A stretch of 62,746 nt of DNA from contig CAKPDM010000010.1 of the NCBI GenBank assembly GCA_934148995.1, positions 1 to 62,746 of the forward strand, written 5' to 3'. The notes under the pieces are model-generated. The model had not been told where the DNA came from, ran no database searches, and saw only the letters and a list, made by a program, of their open reading frames with translations. The DNA is from an uncultured Bacilli bacterium. Lineage in GTDB: Bacteria; Bacillota_I; Bacilli_A; RF39; UBA660. Position numbers and translations under genes: made by a program. Positions 27,098 to 36,333 of this stretch are shown in pieces (the first letter of the stretch is position 1; every line of letters starts with the position of its first letter).

Positions 27098-27925
27098 TTA
27101 TTTTATAATTTTTTTCTTAATTAAAACAGGAATAGTATTTCGCATATATGCACATTGATCATTAGTCATTTTATAATTCTCTAGCTCTTCCCAAGGATCT
27201 TTTTGCTTGTATGGTGAAGTTAGTAGTGTTTTTTTGCTTATTAGGTCTTTCTCAACGTCTTCTTTAGAACCATTAATAGTTATTTTTCCTTTATCTATCA
27301 AGCTAGCAAGACTTAATTTTAATTGTTTCTTCATATTTTCTTCTGAAACTATCTTTTTCATTCTTGCTAATTGATCTTTTGTATAACAATTTGCCTTATG
27401 AAGACATCTATCGAATGAAGTTAGAAGTTGATCAATTTCTTCCGCTTCTAATAATTTATTATCTATCATGTAAGATACTATATCTAACTTTTCATTGGTC
27501 ATATCATATCTTTTATAAAATCTACATTCATCACTTTCAATATCGGCGAAGGAAAAGACAAAAGAATCAAATATAGTGTAACCAGTAGTTAATGGTTTTA
27601 TCCTTAAATTAACATCATTGTTATGAATTATATAATCCATTAATTCTAAAGCTATATTTTGCGGATTCATTGATAAATTTCCGACTATAGTTTCATTTTT
27701 CTTCCTTTTTTCATAACCAATAATCTCTTCGCCAGTCTTGACACTGTTGATATTTAATTTCTTCTCTAATATATTAAGATCAGTTACCAAGATTAAAAGT
27801 TTTAACGATTTTAAGGCATCAATATTTGTTTCTTTGGCTAGATATATTCCCAACTCATTCAAATCCTTTAAGTTTTTCGTTGTATCATTCAAAATACTAA
27901 TTCCATTTCTTACGTAATAATTCAT
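27098..27925 (-). CDS. Hypothetical protein, 275 aa
   Basis: Not recognised. It is the only clearly intact minus-strand gene in the window. The product is soluble and mostly helical: an N-terminal KNLKDLNELGIYLAKETN, a central strand-rich FDSFVFSFADIESDECRFYK (about residue 125), and a C-terminal YMRNTIPVLIKKKIIK with a basic end. It diverges from the transglutaminase-like gene at 28.0 kb, so the two share a ~100-base promoter region. No cysteine protease or metal motif is seen. Confidence 0.55.
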   Translation of the reverse strand: MNYYVRNGISILNDTTKNLKDLNELGIYLAKETNIDALKSLKLLILVTDLNILEKKLNINSVKTGEEIIGYEKRKKNETIVGNLSMNPQNIALELMDYIIHNNDVNLRIKPLTTGYTIFDSFVFSFADIESDECRFYKRYDMTNEKLDIVSYMIDNKLLEAEEIDQLLTSFDRCLHKANCYTKDQLARMKKIVSEENMKKQLKLSLASLIDKGKITINGSKEDVEKDLISKKTLLTSPYKQKDPWEELENYKMTNDQCAYMRNTIPVLIKKKIIK

Positions 27926-28027
27926 AGAGCCACTCTTTCAACACAGTATTATAACATTATCTAGTTGATAAGTCTTGCTAATATATACTTTTTTCAATAT
28001 AATAAGTAAAAAAACTTGGAGGTAAAA

Positions 28028-28972
28028 ATGACTGATATTTTTAAAGAAGTTTATGAAAAACTAGATGCAGATACTTATAGAAAAATACAAAAGATAGGAA
28101 AACTTTCTACTTATGGACTAGTTGGTACTAATATTTTTCTGGCTAGTCAAAATGTGCAACCTAATACACTATCATTAACTGCAACGTTTCTTCTCAGCGT
28201 TAGTTATTTTGGAGTGAACTACCTTTATGATAGGAGAAGAACAGAATCTATTAGAGAGTTATATCAAGAATTTATTAAAAATTATAACGAAGATATTAAT
28301 AAAGCTTTTCGTCTTAGTAATCCACTCGAAGTCTACTACGTGTTTAATATTTTATTATCTAATGGTTATCTGTCTAAGAATAAAGAGTTTCATTATTATG
28401 ATAATCCAATCTTTGCAGACGTTGAAAATTTATTAGGAACCGAAATATTTTCTGGTATTTCTGTTTGTCGGCATTCTTCTGCTATGCTTTCCGATATTTT
28501 AAATGAATTTGGAACACCAGCTTGCCAGTTAGGGGTAAATGTTGTTAATAATGATATTTTAGCTAGAAGAAGGCTAATTCCTTTTGTGTATGCCGATCAT
28601 GCAATTGTTTTCGCTACGCAAGATGAAAAATCTTATTTTTTAGATCCAACAACCAATACTACTTATAGGAGGGATCAAGAAAATCCAAATGTTTTATATG
28701 ATGAGAATAATGATAAAATAAGAATTTTGATTAATAAAAATACATCAACTATTATTAATATAACGAATAAAAACTATAAATTAATAAGGCAAAATCTTTT
28801 AAAACAATATCCTTGTGTTTCTTTAGAAGAAGAACAAGAAAAATTTAAGCAGTTGTATGCGTTTTGTCAACTTAGTGCTCCTTATCTTGAAAAATTCTTT
28901 GCCCATAATCAAGAAATATATAGAGACATTGACGATAAACTTGAAAAAATAAAGATTAAGAAAAGAAAATAA
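28028..28972 (+). CDS. Transglutaminase-like protein with membrane segment
   Basis: 314 residues from ATG 28028 (GGAGG 5 bases upstream; the TTG at 28016 is rejected). One or two N-terminal hydrophobic stretches (STYGLVGTNIFLAS, LTATFLLSVSYFGVNYLY) suggest membrane attachment. The core has a Cys-His-Asp order: FSGISVCRHSSAMLSDILNE (nucleophile Cys), PFVYADHAIVFAT (His), SYFLDPTTNTTY (Asp), as in transglutaminase-like peptidases. The C-terminus is basic, KIKIKKRK. The reaction could be peptide cleavage or crosslinking. It is followed after 37 bases by a response regulator gene, but a separate SD makes co-regulation uncertain. Confidence 0.7.
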   Translation: MTDIFKEVYEKLDADTYRKIQKIGKLSTYGLVGTNIFLASQNVQPNTLSLTATFLLSVSYFGVNYLYDRRRTESIRELYQEFIKNYNEDINKAFRLSNPLEVYYVFNILLSNGYLSKNKEFHYYDNPIFADVENLLGTEIFSGISVCRHSSAMLSDILNEFGTPACQLGVNVVNNDILARRRLIPFVYADHAIVFATQDEKSYFLDPTTNTTYRRDQENPNVLYDENNDKIRILINKNTSTIINITNKNYKLIRQNLLKQYPCVSLEEEQEKFKQLYAFCQLSAPYLEKFFAHNQEIYRDIDDKLEKIKIKKRK

Positions 28973-29009
28973 TATGATAGAATAAAACTAACATGGAGGT
29001 AATAAGAAA

Positions 29010-29693
29010 ATGATAAATGTTTTAGTAGTAGATGATGAAGAAAATATTAGAAATATTATTAAAAAAGTTCTAGAAAGAGAAGGTTATCATGTTTTTTTAG
29101 CAGCAACTAGTACCGAAGGATTAGATATTATTGATAAAGTTCATATTGATTTAATTGTACTTGATTTAATGTTACCAGATATGGATGGGTATGAATTTAC
29201 TAAAGAATTAAGAGAAGCAAGATATGAAATACCAATATTAATGGCCACTGCTAAGCAATTACCAGAAGATAAAAGAAAGGGCTTCTTAGTAGGAACAGAT
29301 GACTATATGACTAAACCTCTTGATATGGAAGAATTTGTTCTTAGAATAAAAGCACTTTTAAGAAGAAGTAAAATAGTAAATGAACGAAAAATAGTGATAG
29401 GTAAAGTAGTTCTTGATTATGATTCTCTTACTGTTACAAGAGAAAATGAATCTATTACTTTACCTCAAAAAGAATTTTATCTTTTGTATAAACTATTATC
29501 TTATCCTGATAAGATCTTTACTAGAGTAGAATTGATGGATGAGATTTGGGGTTATGAATCAACTACTGATGATACAACCTTAAATGTCCATATCAATAGA
29601 TTAAGAAAGAAGTTTGAAAACTATCCAGAATTTGAAATAAAAGCGATTAGAGGACTTGGTTATAAGGCGGTGAAGAAAGTTGAAGAGTGTTAA
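29010..29693 (+). CDS. OmpR-family response regulator
   Basis: 227 residues. Receiver with VLVVDDEENIRN, phospho-acceptor LIVLDLMLPDMDG (Asp52) and TDDYMTKPLDMEE. Then a winged-helix DNA-binding domain: LPQKEFYLLYKLLSYPDKIF, then DDTTLNVHINRLRKKF, then AIRGLGYKAV. GGAGG precedes ATG 29010. The gene overlaps the kinase gene by 14 bases, a standard two-component operon. It likely controls envelope genes such as the lipoprotein and MMPL protein downstream; that link is positional only. Confidence 0.93.
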   Translation: MINVLVVDDEENIRNIIKKVLEREGYHVFLAATSTEGLDIIDKVHIDLIVLDLMLPDMDGYEFTKELREARYEIPILMATAKQLPEDKRKGFLVGTDDYMTKPLDMEEFVLRIKALLRRSKIVNERKIVIGKVVLDYDSLTVTRENESITLPQKEFYLLYKLLSYPDKIFTRVELMDEIWGYESTTDDTTLNVHINRLRKKFENYPEFEIKAIRGLGYKAVKKVEEC

Positions 29694-30729
29694 TAATTCT
29701 AAGAAAAATAAAATTCATACTTACTTCGTTATCTGGAGTTTAATAGCATTATTTTCTTCTATCATTGTATCAGGAATTCTTATTCTTACTTTAATACTAA
29801 GTTTAAATATTGATATCTTTGATATGTTAAAAGAAAAGCCATTCATATCGCTATTTATTTTAATTGCTACCGAAATAATTGTAGGAGTAGTAATGACTGT
29901 TGTTATTGGAAATCCGATCGTTAAATTAATGGATGAGTTAGAGCGAATCTTAAAAGAAATAACGAAAGGTAATTATAAAGTGAGACTTAAAGATACTAAA
30001 TATCTTAAAGAGATGAACCGTAACTTTAACAAGATGATTTCTGAGTTAGATAGCGTAGAAATATTAAGAAATGATTTTATTAATAACTTTTCTCATGAAT
30101 TAAAGACTCCTTTAGTTTCTATTAAAGGCTATGCTGAAGAATTAAAAAGAGGAGATTTAACAGAGGAAGAAAAGAATAAATATTTAGATATTATTATTAA
30201 CGAATCTAATCGTTTGACTTCACTTTCTACTAATATCTTAAATCTTTCCAAAGTAGAAAAACAGCAGATACTAACTGATTTAACAAAAGTAAATGTTGGG
30301 GAAGAAGTAAGACAAGTTGTTTTAATTGAACTTAAAAAAATCGAAAAGAAAAATATTTTCTTAGATTTAGATATAGATGATTGTTACACTCTTGCTAATG
30401 AAGGAATGTTAGAACAAGTCTTCATTAATATTATAGAAAATTCAATCAAATTTACGGAACCGAATGGTAAGATAAATATTAAAGTTTATGGAAAAGATAG
30501 TAAAGTAATAGTAAAAATTAAAGATAATGGTAAAGGTATTGAAAGAGAAAACTTAAATCATATCTTTGATAAATTCTATACTACTAAAGATAAGAATAAT
30601 AATATTGGAAATGGTTTAGGACTTGCCCTTGCTAAGAAAATAGTTGATTTACATGAAGGATGTATAGAAGTATCTAGTGAGAAAGATAAATATACAGAGT
30701 TTACCATTATTCTTAGAAAGGAAGATTAA
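29680..30729 (+). CDS. Sensor histidine kinase partner
   Basis: 349 residues from TTG 29680, inside the regulator gene. Two membrane helices (LIALFSSIIVSGILILTLIL and FISLFILIATEIIVGVVMTV) are separated by only ~20 residues, so there is almost no outer domain. This is an intramembrane-sensing design. HAMP-like linker, HisKA with NNFSHELKTPLVSIKGYAEE (His139), and HATPase with NIIENSIKFTEPNG, IKDNGKGIERENL and GNGLGLALAKKI. Intramembrane-sensing kinases of Bacillota usually report cell-envelope stress, often with an adjacent transporter. Confidence 0.92.
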   Translation: MKSVNNSKKNKIHTYFVIWSLIALFSSIIVSGILILTLILSLNIDIFDMLKEKPFISLFILIATEIIVGVVMTVVIGNPIVKLMDELERILKEITKGNYKVRLKDTKYLKEMNRNFNKMISELDSVEILRNDFINNFSHELKTPLVSIKGYAEELKRGDLTEEEKNKYLDIIINESNRLTSLSTNILNLSKVEKQQILTDLTKVNVGEEVRQVVLIELKKIEKKNIFLDLDIDDCYTLANEGMLEQVFINIIENSIKFTEPNGKINIKVYGKDSKVIVKIKDNGKGIERENLNHIFDKFYTTKDKNNNIGNGLGLALAKKIVDLHEGCIEVSSEKDKYTEFTIILRKED

Positions 30730-30730
30730 T

Positions 30731-31039
30731 ATGCGAAAAACCTTAGTTCTTTTAGTTTTAATTTTAGTAATAATATCTACAGGTTGTAATGGCAAAAAAG
30801 AAAAACTTTATTCTTTTAAAGGAGTTATAACTGATTGTGAAGAAGAAAGTATGTTAGTTAAACCTAATAAAGATGAAGATATCTTTAAAACAGCTTCTTT
30901 AATAAGAGTTAGGTTCACAGATGATTATAAGTCTTGTACTGTTAATCAAAAAGTTAAAATTACTTATGAAGGGATGATAAATACAAGTTATCCAGCTAGT
31001 ATTGGTGCTACTAAAATTGAAATAATATCAGCTAATTAA
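30731..31039 (+). CDS. Small lipoprotein, DUF3221-like
   Basis: 102 residues from ATG 30731, one base after the kinase stop (AAGGA upstream). The signal peptide MRKTLVLLVLILVIISTGC ends in a lipobox (STGC), so the mature protein is lipid-anchored at Cys19. The remainder is a small beta domain (YSFKGVITDCEEESMLVKP, then SLIRVRFTDD) like DUF3221 proteins. It closes the two-component operon and may feed the membrane-embedded kinase with an outside signal; inference from position. Confidence 0.75.
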   Translation: MRKTLVLLVLILVIISTGCNGKKEKLYSFKGVITDCEEESMLVKPNKDEDIFKTASLIRVRFTDDYKSCTVNQKVKITYEGMINTSYPASIGATKIEIISAN

Positions 31040-31043
31040 TAGA

Positions 31044-31077
31044 AGAAACATATTATAAAAAAGTGTTTCTTTTTTTT
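31044..31077 (+). terminator. Intrinsic terminator of the two-component operon
   Basis: AGAAACA (31044-31050) pairs with TGTTTCT (31064-31070) followed by T7. Confidence 0.8.
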
Positions 31078-31210
31078 ATAAAATAAATAGTAATTGCAAT
31101 ATAATAATATGACTGGCATAAAATATTTGAAAATAAATTTAAAAAAATATAGTAAAGTTTATTTTGAGTTTATTTTTCTATTATATAATAACCCGCGAAA
31201 AGGAGAGAGA

Positions 31211-34200
31211 ATGATGAAGAAATTTACAGATTTTATTGTAGAACATAAAAATATTATCTTAATGATCTTTGTGTTCTTAACTGGTATAAGTTTATATAGC
31301 TCAACTAAAGTCAATATAAACTCTGATATAACTAAATATCTTCCCAAAACATCAGAAACGAGAATTGGTAAAGATATTATGGATTCTTCTTTTAAAGAAC
31401 AAAAGTCTAGTGAATTAAATGTAATGTTTGAAGGACTAACTTCAAGTGAAAAAGAAGAAACCTTAGAAAAATTAGAGAAAATTGATGGTGTAAGTAAAGT
31501 ATTACATGATGATGGTGAAGACTATAACAATGGTGAATATACACTATATACCCTAAAAGTAAATGACTATGATCACTCAAAAACAGCTGAAAATGTTTAT
31601 AATGAAGTAGTTAAAAATTATGATTATAAAGCGATGAGTGGTTCTATTTATAGTGAGTATAAACCAGTATTGAAACTTTGGATTGTTGCTCTTGCTATTG
31701 GTATGGCGATGGTAATTTTAACCTTCTTAAGTAAATCATATATTGAACCTTGGTTATATTTAATCTCTATTGGAATAGCTGTCTTTATTAATAAAGGTAC
31801 TAATATAATATTCCCTAGTGTATCAAATATAACTGATTCAATAACAGCCATACTACAACTTGCTCTATCAATGGATTATTCTATTATGTTATCTAATAGA
31901 TATAGACAAGAAAGAGAAAAAACAAAAGATAAAAATAAAGCTATGAAACAAGCCTTATTTGATTCATTTAAAGCTATATCTAGTAGTTCTGTTACTACAG
32001 TTGTTGGACTACTTGCCTTAGTATTTATGGGCTTTACAATCGGAAGAGATTTAGGATTTGTTTTAGCTAAAGGAGTATTCTTAAGTTTAGTAAGTATCTT
32101 CTTCTGCTTACCAGGCTTATTACTATTATTTGATAAACAAATAATAAATTCTAAGAAGAAATCACCAGAATTCAACTTAACTAAACTAGGTAAATATAGT
32201 TATAAAACAAGATGGGTACAATTAGTAATCATTATAGTAGCTTTTGTTGGAGCTTATTTACTAAAAGGTAATCTTGGTATTCTTTATACAGATTCTGAAC
32301 AAGATGAAGTAGGAAAGCATTTCCAAGCTACTAACCAAATAGCAATTATTTATGAAAATAAATATGAAGATACAATAGCTAAATATTGTAAGTCATTAAA
32401 AAATGATAAGAAAGCTAATCAGGTATTATGTTACTCTAATACTATTAATGAGAAATTAGCTTATGATGAACTTAATGCTAAGTTTAAAGATTTAGGACAA
32501 GATACAGAACTTGATGATTATTTAATCAAATTAATTTATTATAATTACTATAATAAAAATACTAATGATAGTATGAGTTTAGATGAATTTATTAAATTCA
32601 TTAAATCAGATATCTATACCAATCCGAAATTAGCAGATGCCATTTCATCTGATGTAAAAGAAAATATGACTTTATTAGAAGAATTTGCTAGTAAAGAAAA
32701 TGTTAGTAAAGTACGTGATAGTAGTGAAATAGCTAATATCTTAGGAATAGGCGAGAGTGATGTAAATGACTTATTAGTACTTTATAACGCTAAGAATATT
32801 AATAGTAAAATGACTATTGCTGAGTTTGTTAACTTTATGTTAGGAACAGTTGTTAACAATCCAACTTATTCATCTAGTATTGATAGTACAACACTAGCTT
32901 CCCTAAAACAATTACAACCTTTTACTGATAAAAATAATATCAATAGACAAATGAGTCAAAGTGAAATAGCAAGTCTATTTGGACTTGATGAGAAAACAGT
33001 CAATGATTTATTCTTATTTGCTAGAACTAGTGGTAATTCAACTACTACAATGACAATTAATGAATTTGCAACTATTGCTTTAAGTCTAAAAGATAATCCA
33101 TCACTTAGTAGTATGTTTACTGAAGAAATGGTTAATAAACTAACTATTCTTAAGACATTAAGTGATACTAATAACATTAATCAAAAATATGATAGCGCTA
33201 CTATTAGTGTAATGTTAAGTAAGATGGGCTTAACTGGTTTAGATAGTAATACCATTTCACTATTATACTTTTATAATTACTATTTAAGTAATGTTAAAAA
33301 TAATAGTTATAATACCCAAACTAAGTTATCATTAAATACTTTTGTTAATGAAGTATTAATGGATAGTAATATTAGTAGTTTACTACCTGAATCAATTAAT
33401 ACTTATAAACCATATTTAGTTAAATTTAGTAATAAAGATTTTATTACTACTAGTTTAAATAAAACAGATATGTATAATGAATTAAAGAATTATGGCTTTA
33501 GTGAACAGCAAGTTAATATGATATATATGAGTGTTTATAAGAGTTTAAATCCTAATGCTAGTAATGAAGAAATTCTAGCAGATACTTCTTTAAAATTAAC
33601 ACCATATAAAGTAATCAGTTTAGCACTTGATTCTATGCAACCAACTGATACAATGTATGCTAGTTTAAAATTATTAGTTAGTATTATGGATTTATCTTAT
33701 AATGAAACTTATAATATAGTACCTACTTATACTTATCAAGAATTAGCTGGTTACTTAGCTAATATAAGTAGTGATGTTACTGAAGAAACGGTTGTTTTAG
33801 GATATGGTTATTACGATTATAAAACTACTCAAACTTCTAAAAAAATGAGTATTAAAGAGTTAGTAAACTTTATCGTAAATAATCAAAATGATAGTTTAAT
33901 TGCTTCTAAATTAGGTAATAACAAAGATATGTTACTACTTGCTTATAATATTGTTAATAATAGTGAGTATAAATATAATTATAAAGAATTAAGTAAAGTA
34001 ATATCTCAAGATGAAAGCATTGTTAAAAGTGTTTATGGAGTAGCAGATTATACTAATCTAGCAACTACTATGTCACCTTTAGAATTTGCTAACTTAATAT
34101 TAAATAATAAAGATAATTCTCTATTAGCTTCTAAACTTAATAAAGCAACATTAACTAAATTAAATCTAGTTAAAACAGTAATGATGTCTTCCCTAGGAGA

Positions 34201-35368
34201 TAGTAAGTATACTGCTAAAGAATTAGCAAACTTACTTGGTAGTGATAGTGATACTATTTCTCTTGTAATGGCTTTATATAGTGGAAGTAGTAATACTAAA
34301 ATATCATTAGTAGATTTTACTGATTTCATTATAAGTGATGTCTTAACTAATTCGAAATTTTCTAGTAGATTTGATGAAAAATCAAAAGAAAAATTAGTAA
34401 CTGTTAATGGTATTATGAAAAATACTTTAATGGGTAGTAAGTATAATTCCTTAGAATTATATAATATCCTTAATAAGTTAACAGCTGGACTTGATTATAA
34501 TCTAATTGATTTAGTTTATATCTATCACGGAAGTGAAAACTCATATGATAGTAGTTGGCGTCTTACAGTTGAAGAGATAGTTAATTACTTAAATGAGGTT
34601 ATTTTAAAAGATGAAAAATATAAATCATTTTTAGATAAAGAAATGCAAGATAAAATTATTAGTGCTAAAGATACTATTTCTACTGCTAAAGAATTACTAG
34701 TATCTAAAAAATATTCAAGAGCTATACTTAATACTAAGTATGGTGCAGAAGATAAAGATACTTTGAAATTTGTTCAAAAAGCTTTAGATGAAGTTGGTAA
34801 TAAGAAAGGTATCTACGTAGTAGGTGATTCACCAATGGCCCTTGAAATGAGTAAGTCATTTAATAGTGAATTAGATTTCATAACAATTCTTACTATCTTA
34901 TTCATCTTTGCAGTAGTAGCCTTTACTTTTAAAGATTTATTAATACCATTAATATTAGTTTTAATTATTCAATGTGCTGTTTATGTAACAATGGCGATTC
35001 TTTCAATGACTGGTTCATCAGTATACTTCATCTCTTTATTGATAGTACAAGCTATACTAATGGGAGCTACTATTGATTATGCGATTGTTTATACAACATA
35101 TTATAAAGAATCAAGAGAAACTATGAATGTTCAAAACTCAATTATTAATGCTTATAATAAATCAATTCATACTATTTTATCTTCATCGTCAATATTAATA
35201 ATTGTTACTTTAATAGTATCATCATTTGCTGATGCAATAGCAGCTAAGATTTGTGAGACAATCTCCCAAGGAACTTTCTGTTCTGTAATATTAATACTAT
35301 TAATGTTACCAGGAGTATTAGCTACTTGTGATAAGGTAATTTGTCGAAAAAATGCCTATAAAGACTAG
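31211..35368 (+). CDS. MMPL-family RND-like membrane protein with giant repeat loop
   Basis: 1385 residues from ATG 31211 (AAAAGGAGAG SD; the ATG at 31094 is rejected). The N-terminal part is a half-transporter: one helix near residue 20, a small periplasmic-type domain, then five helices (about 155-320) containing the MMPL signature LSMDYSIMLSNRYRQER. A sixth helix lies near 375. The second half repeats the bundle at about 1210-1370 with ILMGATIDYAIVYTTYY. Between them lies a ~750-residue outer loop of about nine divergent ~80-residue repeats (32.4-34.7 kb). MMPL proteins export lipids or peptides using ion gradients. The loop is several times longer than usual, suggesting a surface stalk or binding platform. 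A terminator follows. Confidence 0.85.
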   Translation: MMKKFTDFIVEHKNIILMIFVFLTGISLYSSTKVNINSDITKYLPKTSETRIGKDIMDSSFKEQKSSELNVMFEGLTSSEKEETLEKLEKIDGVSKVLHDDGEDYNNGEYTLYTLKVNDYDHSKTAENVYNEVVKNYDYKAMSGSIYSEYKPVLKLWIVALAIGMAMVILTFLSKSYIEPWLYLISIGIAVFINKGTNIIFPSVSNITDSITAILQLALSMDYSIMLSNRYRQEREKTKDKNKAMKQALFDSFKAISSSSVTTVVGLLALVFMGFTIGRDLGFVLAKGVFLSLVSIFFCLPGLLLLFDKQIINSKKKSPEFNLTKLGKYSYKTRWVQLVIIIVAFVGAYLLKGNLGILYTDSEQDEVGKHFQATNQIAIIYENKYEDTIAKYCKSLKNDKKANQVLCYSNTINEKLAYDELNAKFKDLGQDTELDDYLIKLIYYNYYNKNTNDSMSLDEFIKFIKSDIYTNPKLADAISSDVKENMTLLEEFASKENVSKVRDSSEIANILGIGESDVNDLLVLYNAKNINSKMTIAEFVNFMLGTVVNNPTYSSSIDSTTLASLKQLQPFTDKNNINRQMSQSEIASLFGLDEKTVNDLFLFARTSGNSTTTMTINEFATIALSLKDNPSLSSMFTEEMVNKLTILKTLSDTNNINQKYDSATISVMLSKMGLTGLDSNTISLLYFYNYYLSNVKNNSYNTQTKLSLNTFVNEVLMDSNISSLLPESINTYKPYLVKFSNKDFITTSLNKTDMYNELKNYGFSEQQVNMIYMSVYKSLNPNASNEEILADTSLKLTPYKVISLALDSMQPTDTMYASLKLLVSIMDLSYNETYNIVPTYTYQELAGYLANISSDVTEETVVLGYGYYDYKTTQTSKKMSIKELVNFIVNNQNDSLIASKLGNNKDMLLLAYNIVNNSEYKYNYKELSKVISQDESIVKSVYGVADYTNLATTMSPLEFANLILNNKDNSLLASKLNKATLTKLNLVKTVMMSSLGDSKYTAKELANLLGSDSDTISLVMALYSGSSNTKISLVDFTDFIISDVLTNSKFSSRFDEKSKEKLVTVNGIMKNTLMGSKYNSLELYNILNKLTAGLDYNLIDLVYIYHGSENSYDSSWRLTVEEIVNYLNEVILKDEKYKSFLDKEMQDKIISAKDTISTAKELLVSKKYSRAILNTKYGAEDKDTLKFVQKALDEVGNKKGIYVVGDSPMALEMSKSFNSELDFITILTILFIFAVVAFTFKDLLIPLILVLIIQCAVYVTMAILSMTGSSVYFISLLIVQAILMGATIDYAIVYTTYYKESRETMNVQNSIINAYNKSIHTILSSSSILIIVTLIVSSFADAIAAKICETISQGTFCSVILILLMLPGVLATCDKVICRKNAYKD
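32461..34720 (+). repeat. About nine degenerate ~80-residue repeats inside the MMPL loop
   Basis: Each unit has the pattern E-[IL]-A-x-x-[LF]-G, ~10 residues, [VI]-x-x-[LM]-x-x-[YF], a gap, M-[ST]-[IL]-x-E-[FL]-[VA]-N-[FL], then N-P/D-S-x-[LI]-[AS]-S and L-x-x-[LV]. Examples: EIANILGIGESDVNDL, EIASLFGLDEKTVNDL, ELANLLGSDSDTISL; and MTIAEFVNFM, MSIKELVNFI, MSPLEFANLI. The units are rich in Ser, Asn, Thr and Leu and predicted helical. Confidence 0.75.
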
Positions 35369-35371
35369 ATA

Positions 35372-35394
35372 AGAGCCACTTAGTGGTTCTTTTT
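35372..35394 (+). terminator. Intrinsic terminator after the MMPL gene
   Basis: AGAGCCAC and GTGGTTCT form a short stem right after the stop codon, followed by TTTT. Confidence 0.6.
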
Positions 35395-35479
35395 ATGTAA
35401 AGTTGAAATATTTAGTTAACTATTAATTGACTAGGAGTGATAAGAAGACTTAAAATAAATAAAAGAAGAGGTGTTAGTT

Positions 35480-36034
35480 ATGTATCAGGCATATTATAAG
35501 AAACAAAGACGTAAAAGTATAATTATAATTATCTTTTTAATTACTTTTGCAGTAGTATCTACTTATTTAATTTATGAAAAGTTTTCAACTTCCAGAAATA
35601 CTGATTATGATTCGGGAGAGATGGAAGTAGTATTTCATGAAAAAAGGGGAAATGAAGTATCACTTACTAAGTTTACTCCTGTAACTGATGCAGTTGGTCT
35701 TACTAGTCCTAGTTATACTTTTACTGTTAAAAATAATACTAGTGAATCTGTAAAGTACAAAGTAAAATTAGTTTTAGATAAAGATAAAATGAAGAGTGAT
35801 GGTTGTAGTGAAAGACAAATTCCTAATGAACTGTTAAAGCTAAGCTTTAGAAAAGATCATCAAGCACCTAAAGCTTATATCTTATCAGAATTTCCTGATG
35901 GTGTTATTTATACTGATACATTAGAAGCAGGAAAGAGTGAAGATTATTCAATTAGATTATGGGCTATTGATAGTAACTTTTTAGTAGATAAGACAAGTCA
36001 TTATCATGCTTTAATTGAAGTGGAGGAAGAATAA
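35480..36034 (+). CDS. Membrane-anchored beta-sandwich (TasA/camelysin-like) protein
   Basis: 184 residues from ATG 35480 (AGAGGTG 6 bases upstream). A basic N-terminus (KKQRRKS) precedes a single anchor helix (IIIIIFLITFAVVSTYLIYE). The outer domain has strands PSYTFTVKNNTSESVKYKVK and DYSIRLWAID, the layout of TasA/camelysin-like domains also seen in the first half of the three lectin-like proteins of this window. The stop overlaps the start of the small prepilin-like gene (TAATG), so the two are made together. A cell-surface or fibre-associated role is likely; not proven. Confidence 0.65.
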   Translation: MYQAYYKKQRRKSIIIIIFLITFAVVSTYLIYEKFSTSRNTDYDSGEMEVVFHEKRGNEVSLTKFTPVTDAVGLTSPSYTFTVKNNTSESVKYKVKLVLDKDKMKSDGCSERQIPNELLKLSFRKDHQAPKAYILSEFPDGVIYTDTLEAGKSEDYSIRLWAIDSNFLVDKTSHYHALIEVEEE

Positions 36035-36213
36035 TGCGACTAAACCAAAAAGGGTTTGCTGTTTCAACAATTTTATATGGACTTGTTTTAGTAGTGAGTT
36101 TACTGTTATTCTTACTTTTAAGCGTTGATAGTTTTGAACGTAAAAATACAACAGATTATACTAAAGCAATAACTAAGGAACTAAATGAATGTGTTAACAA
36201 TAAAACTTGTTAG
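36034..36213 (+). CDS. Small prepilin-like protein, 59 aa
   Basis: An ORF of 59 codons overlapping the upstream stop by one base, with GGAGGA upstream. It begins MRLNQKGFAVSTILYGLVLV and continues through a hydrophobic stretch to LLLSVDSFER. Short basic leader, K-G-F and a hydrophobic helix match a type IV prepilin signal, with processing expected between Gly and Phe. The usual Glu at +5 is absent (Thr). The C-terminal half is charged, with two cysteines (NECVNNKTC) that could form a disulphide. It may be a minor pseudopilin or a fibre cap for the coupled TasA-like protein. No pilus machinery is in the window. Confidence 0.6.
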   Translation: MRLNQKGFAVSTILYGLVLVVSLLLFLLLSVDSFERKNTTDYTKAITKELNECVNNKTC

Positions 36214-36333
36214 CACTTTTTTATTGAAATTTACAAAAGTGTGATAATATTGCAAAAAAAGTATACAAAACTGTGAATAAAAGTGACATATTTTATGTAA
36301 AAATGTGATATGATATGTAAGAGGTGATAAAAT

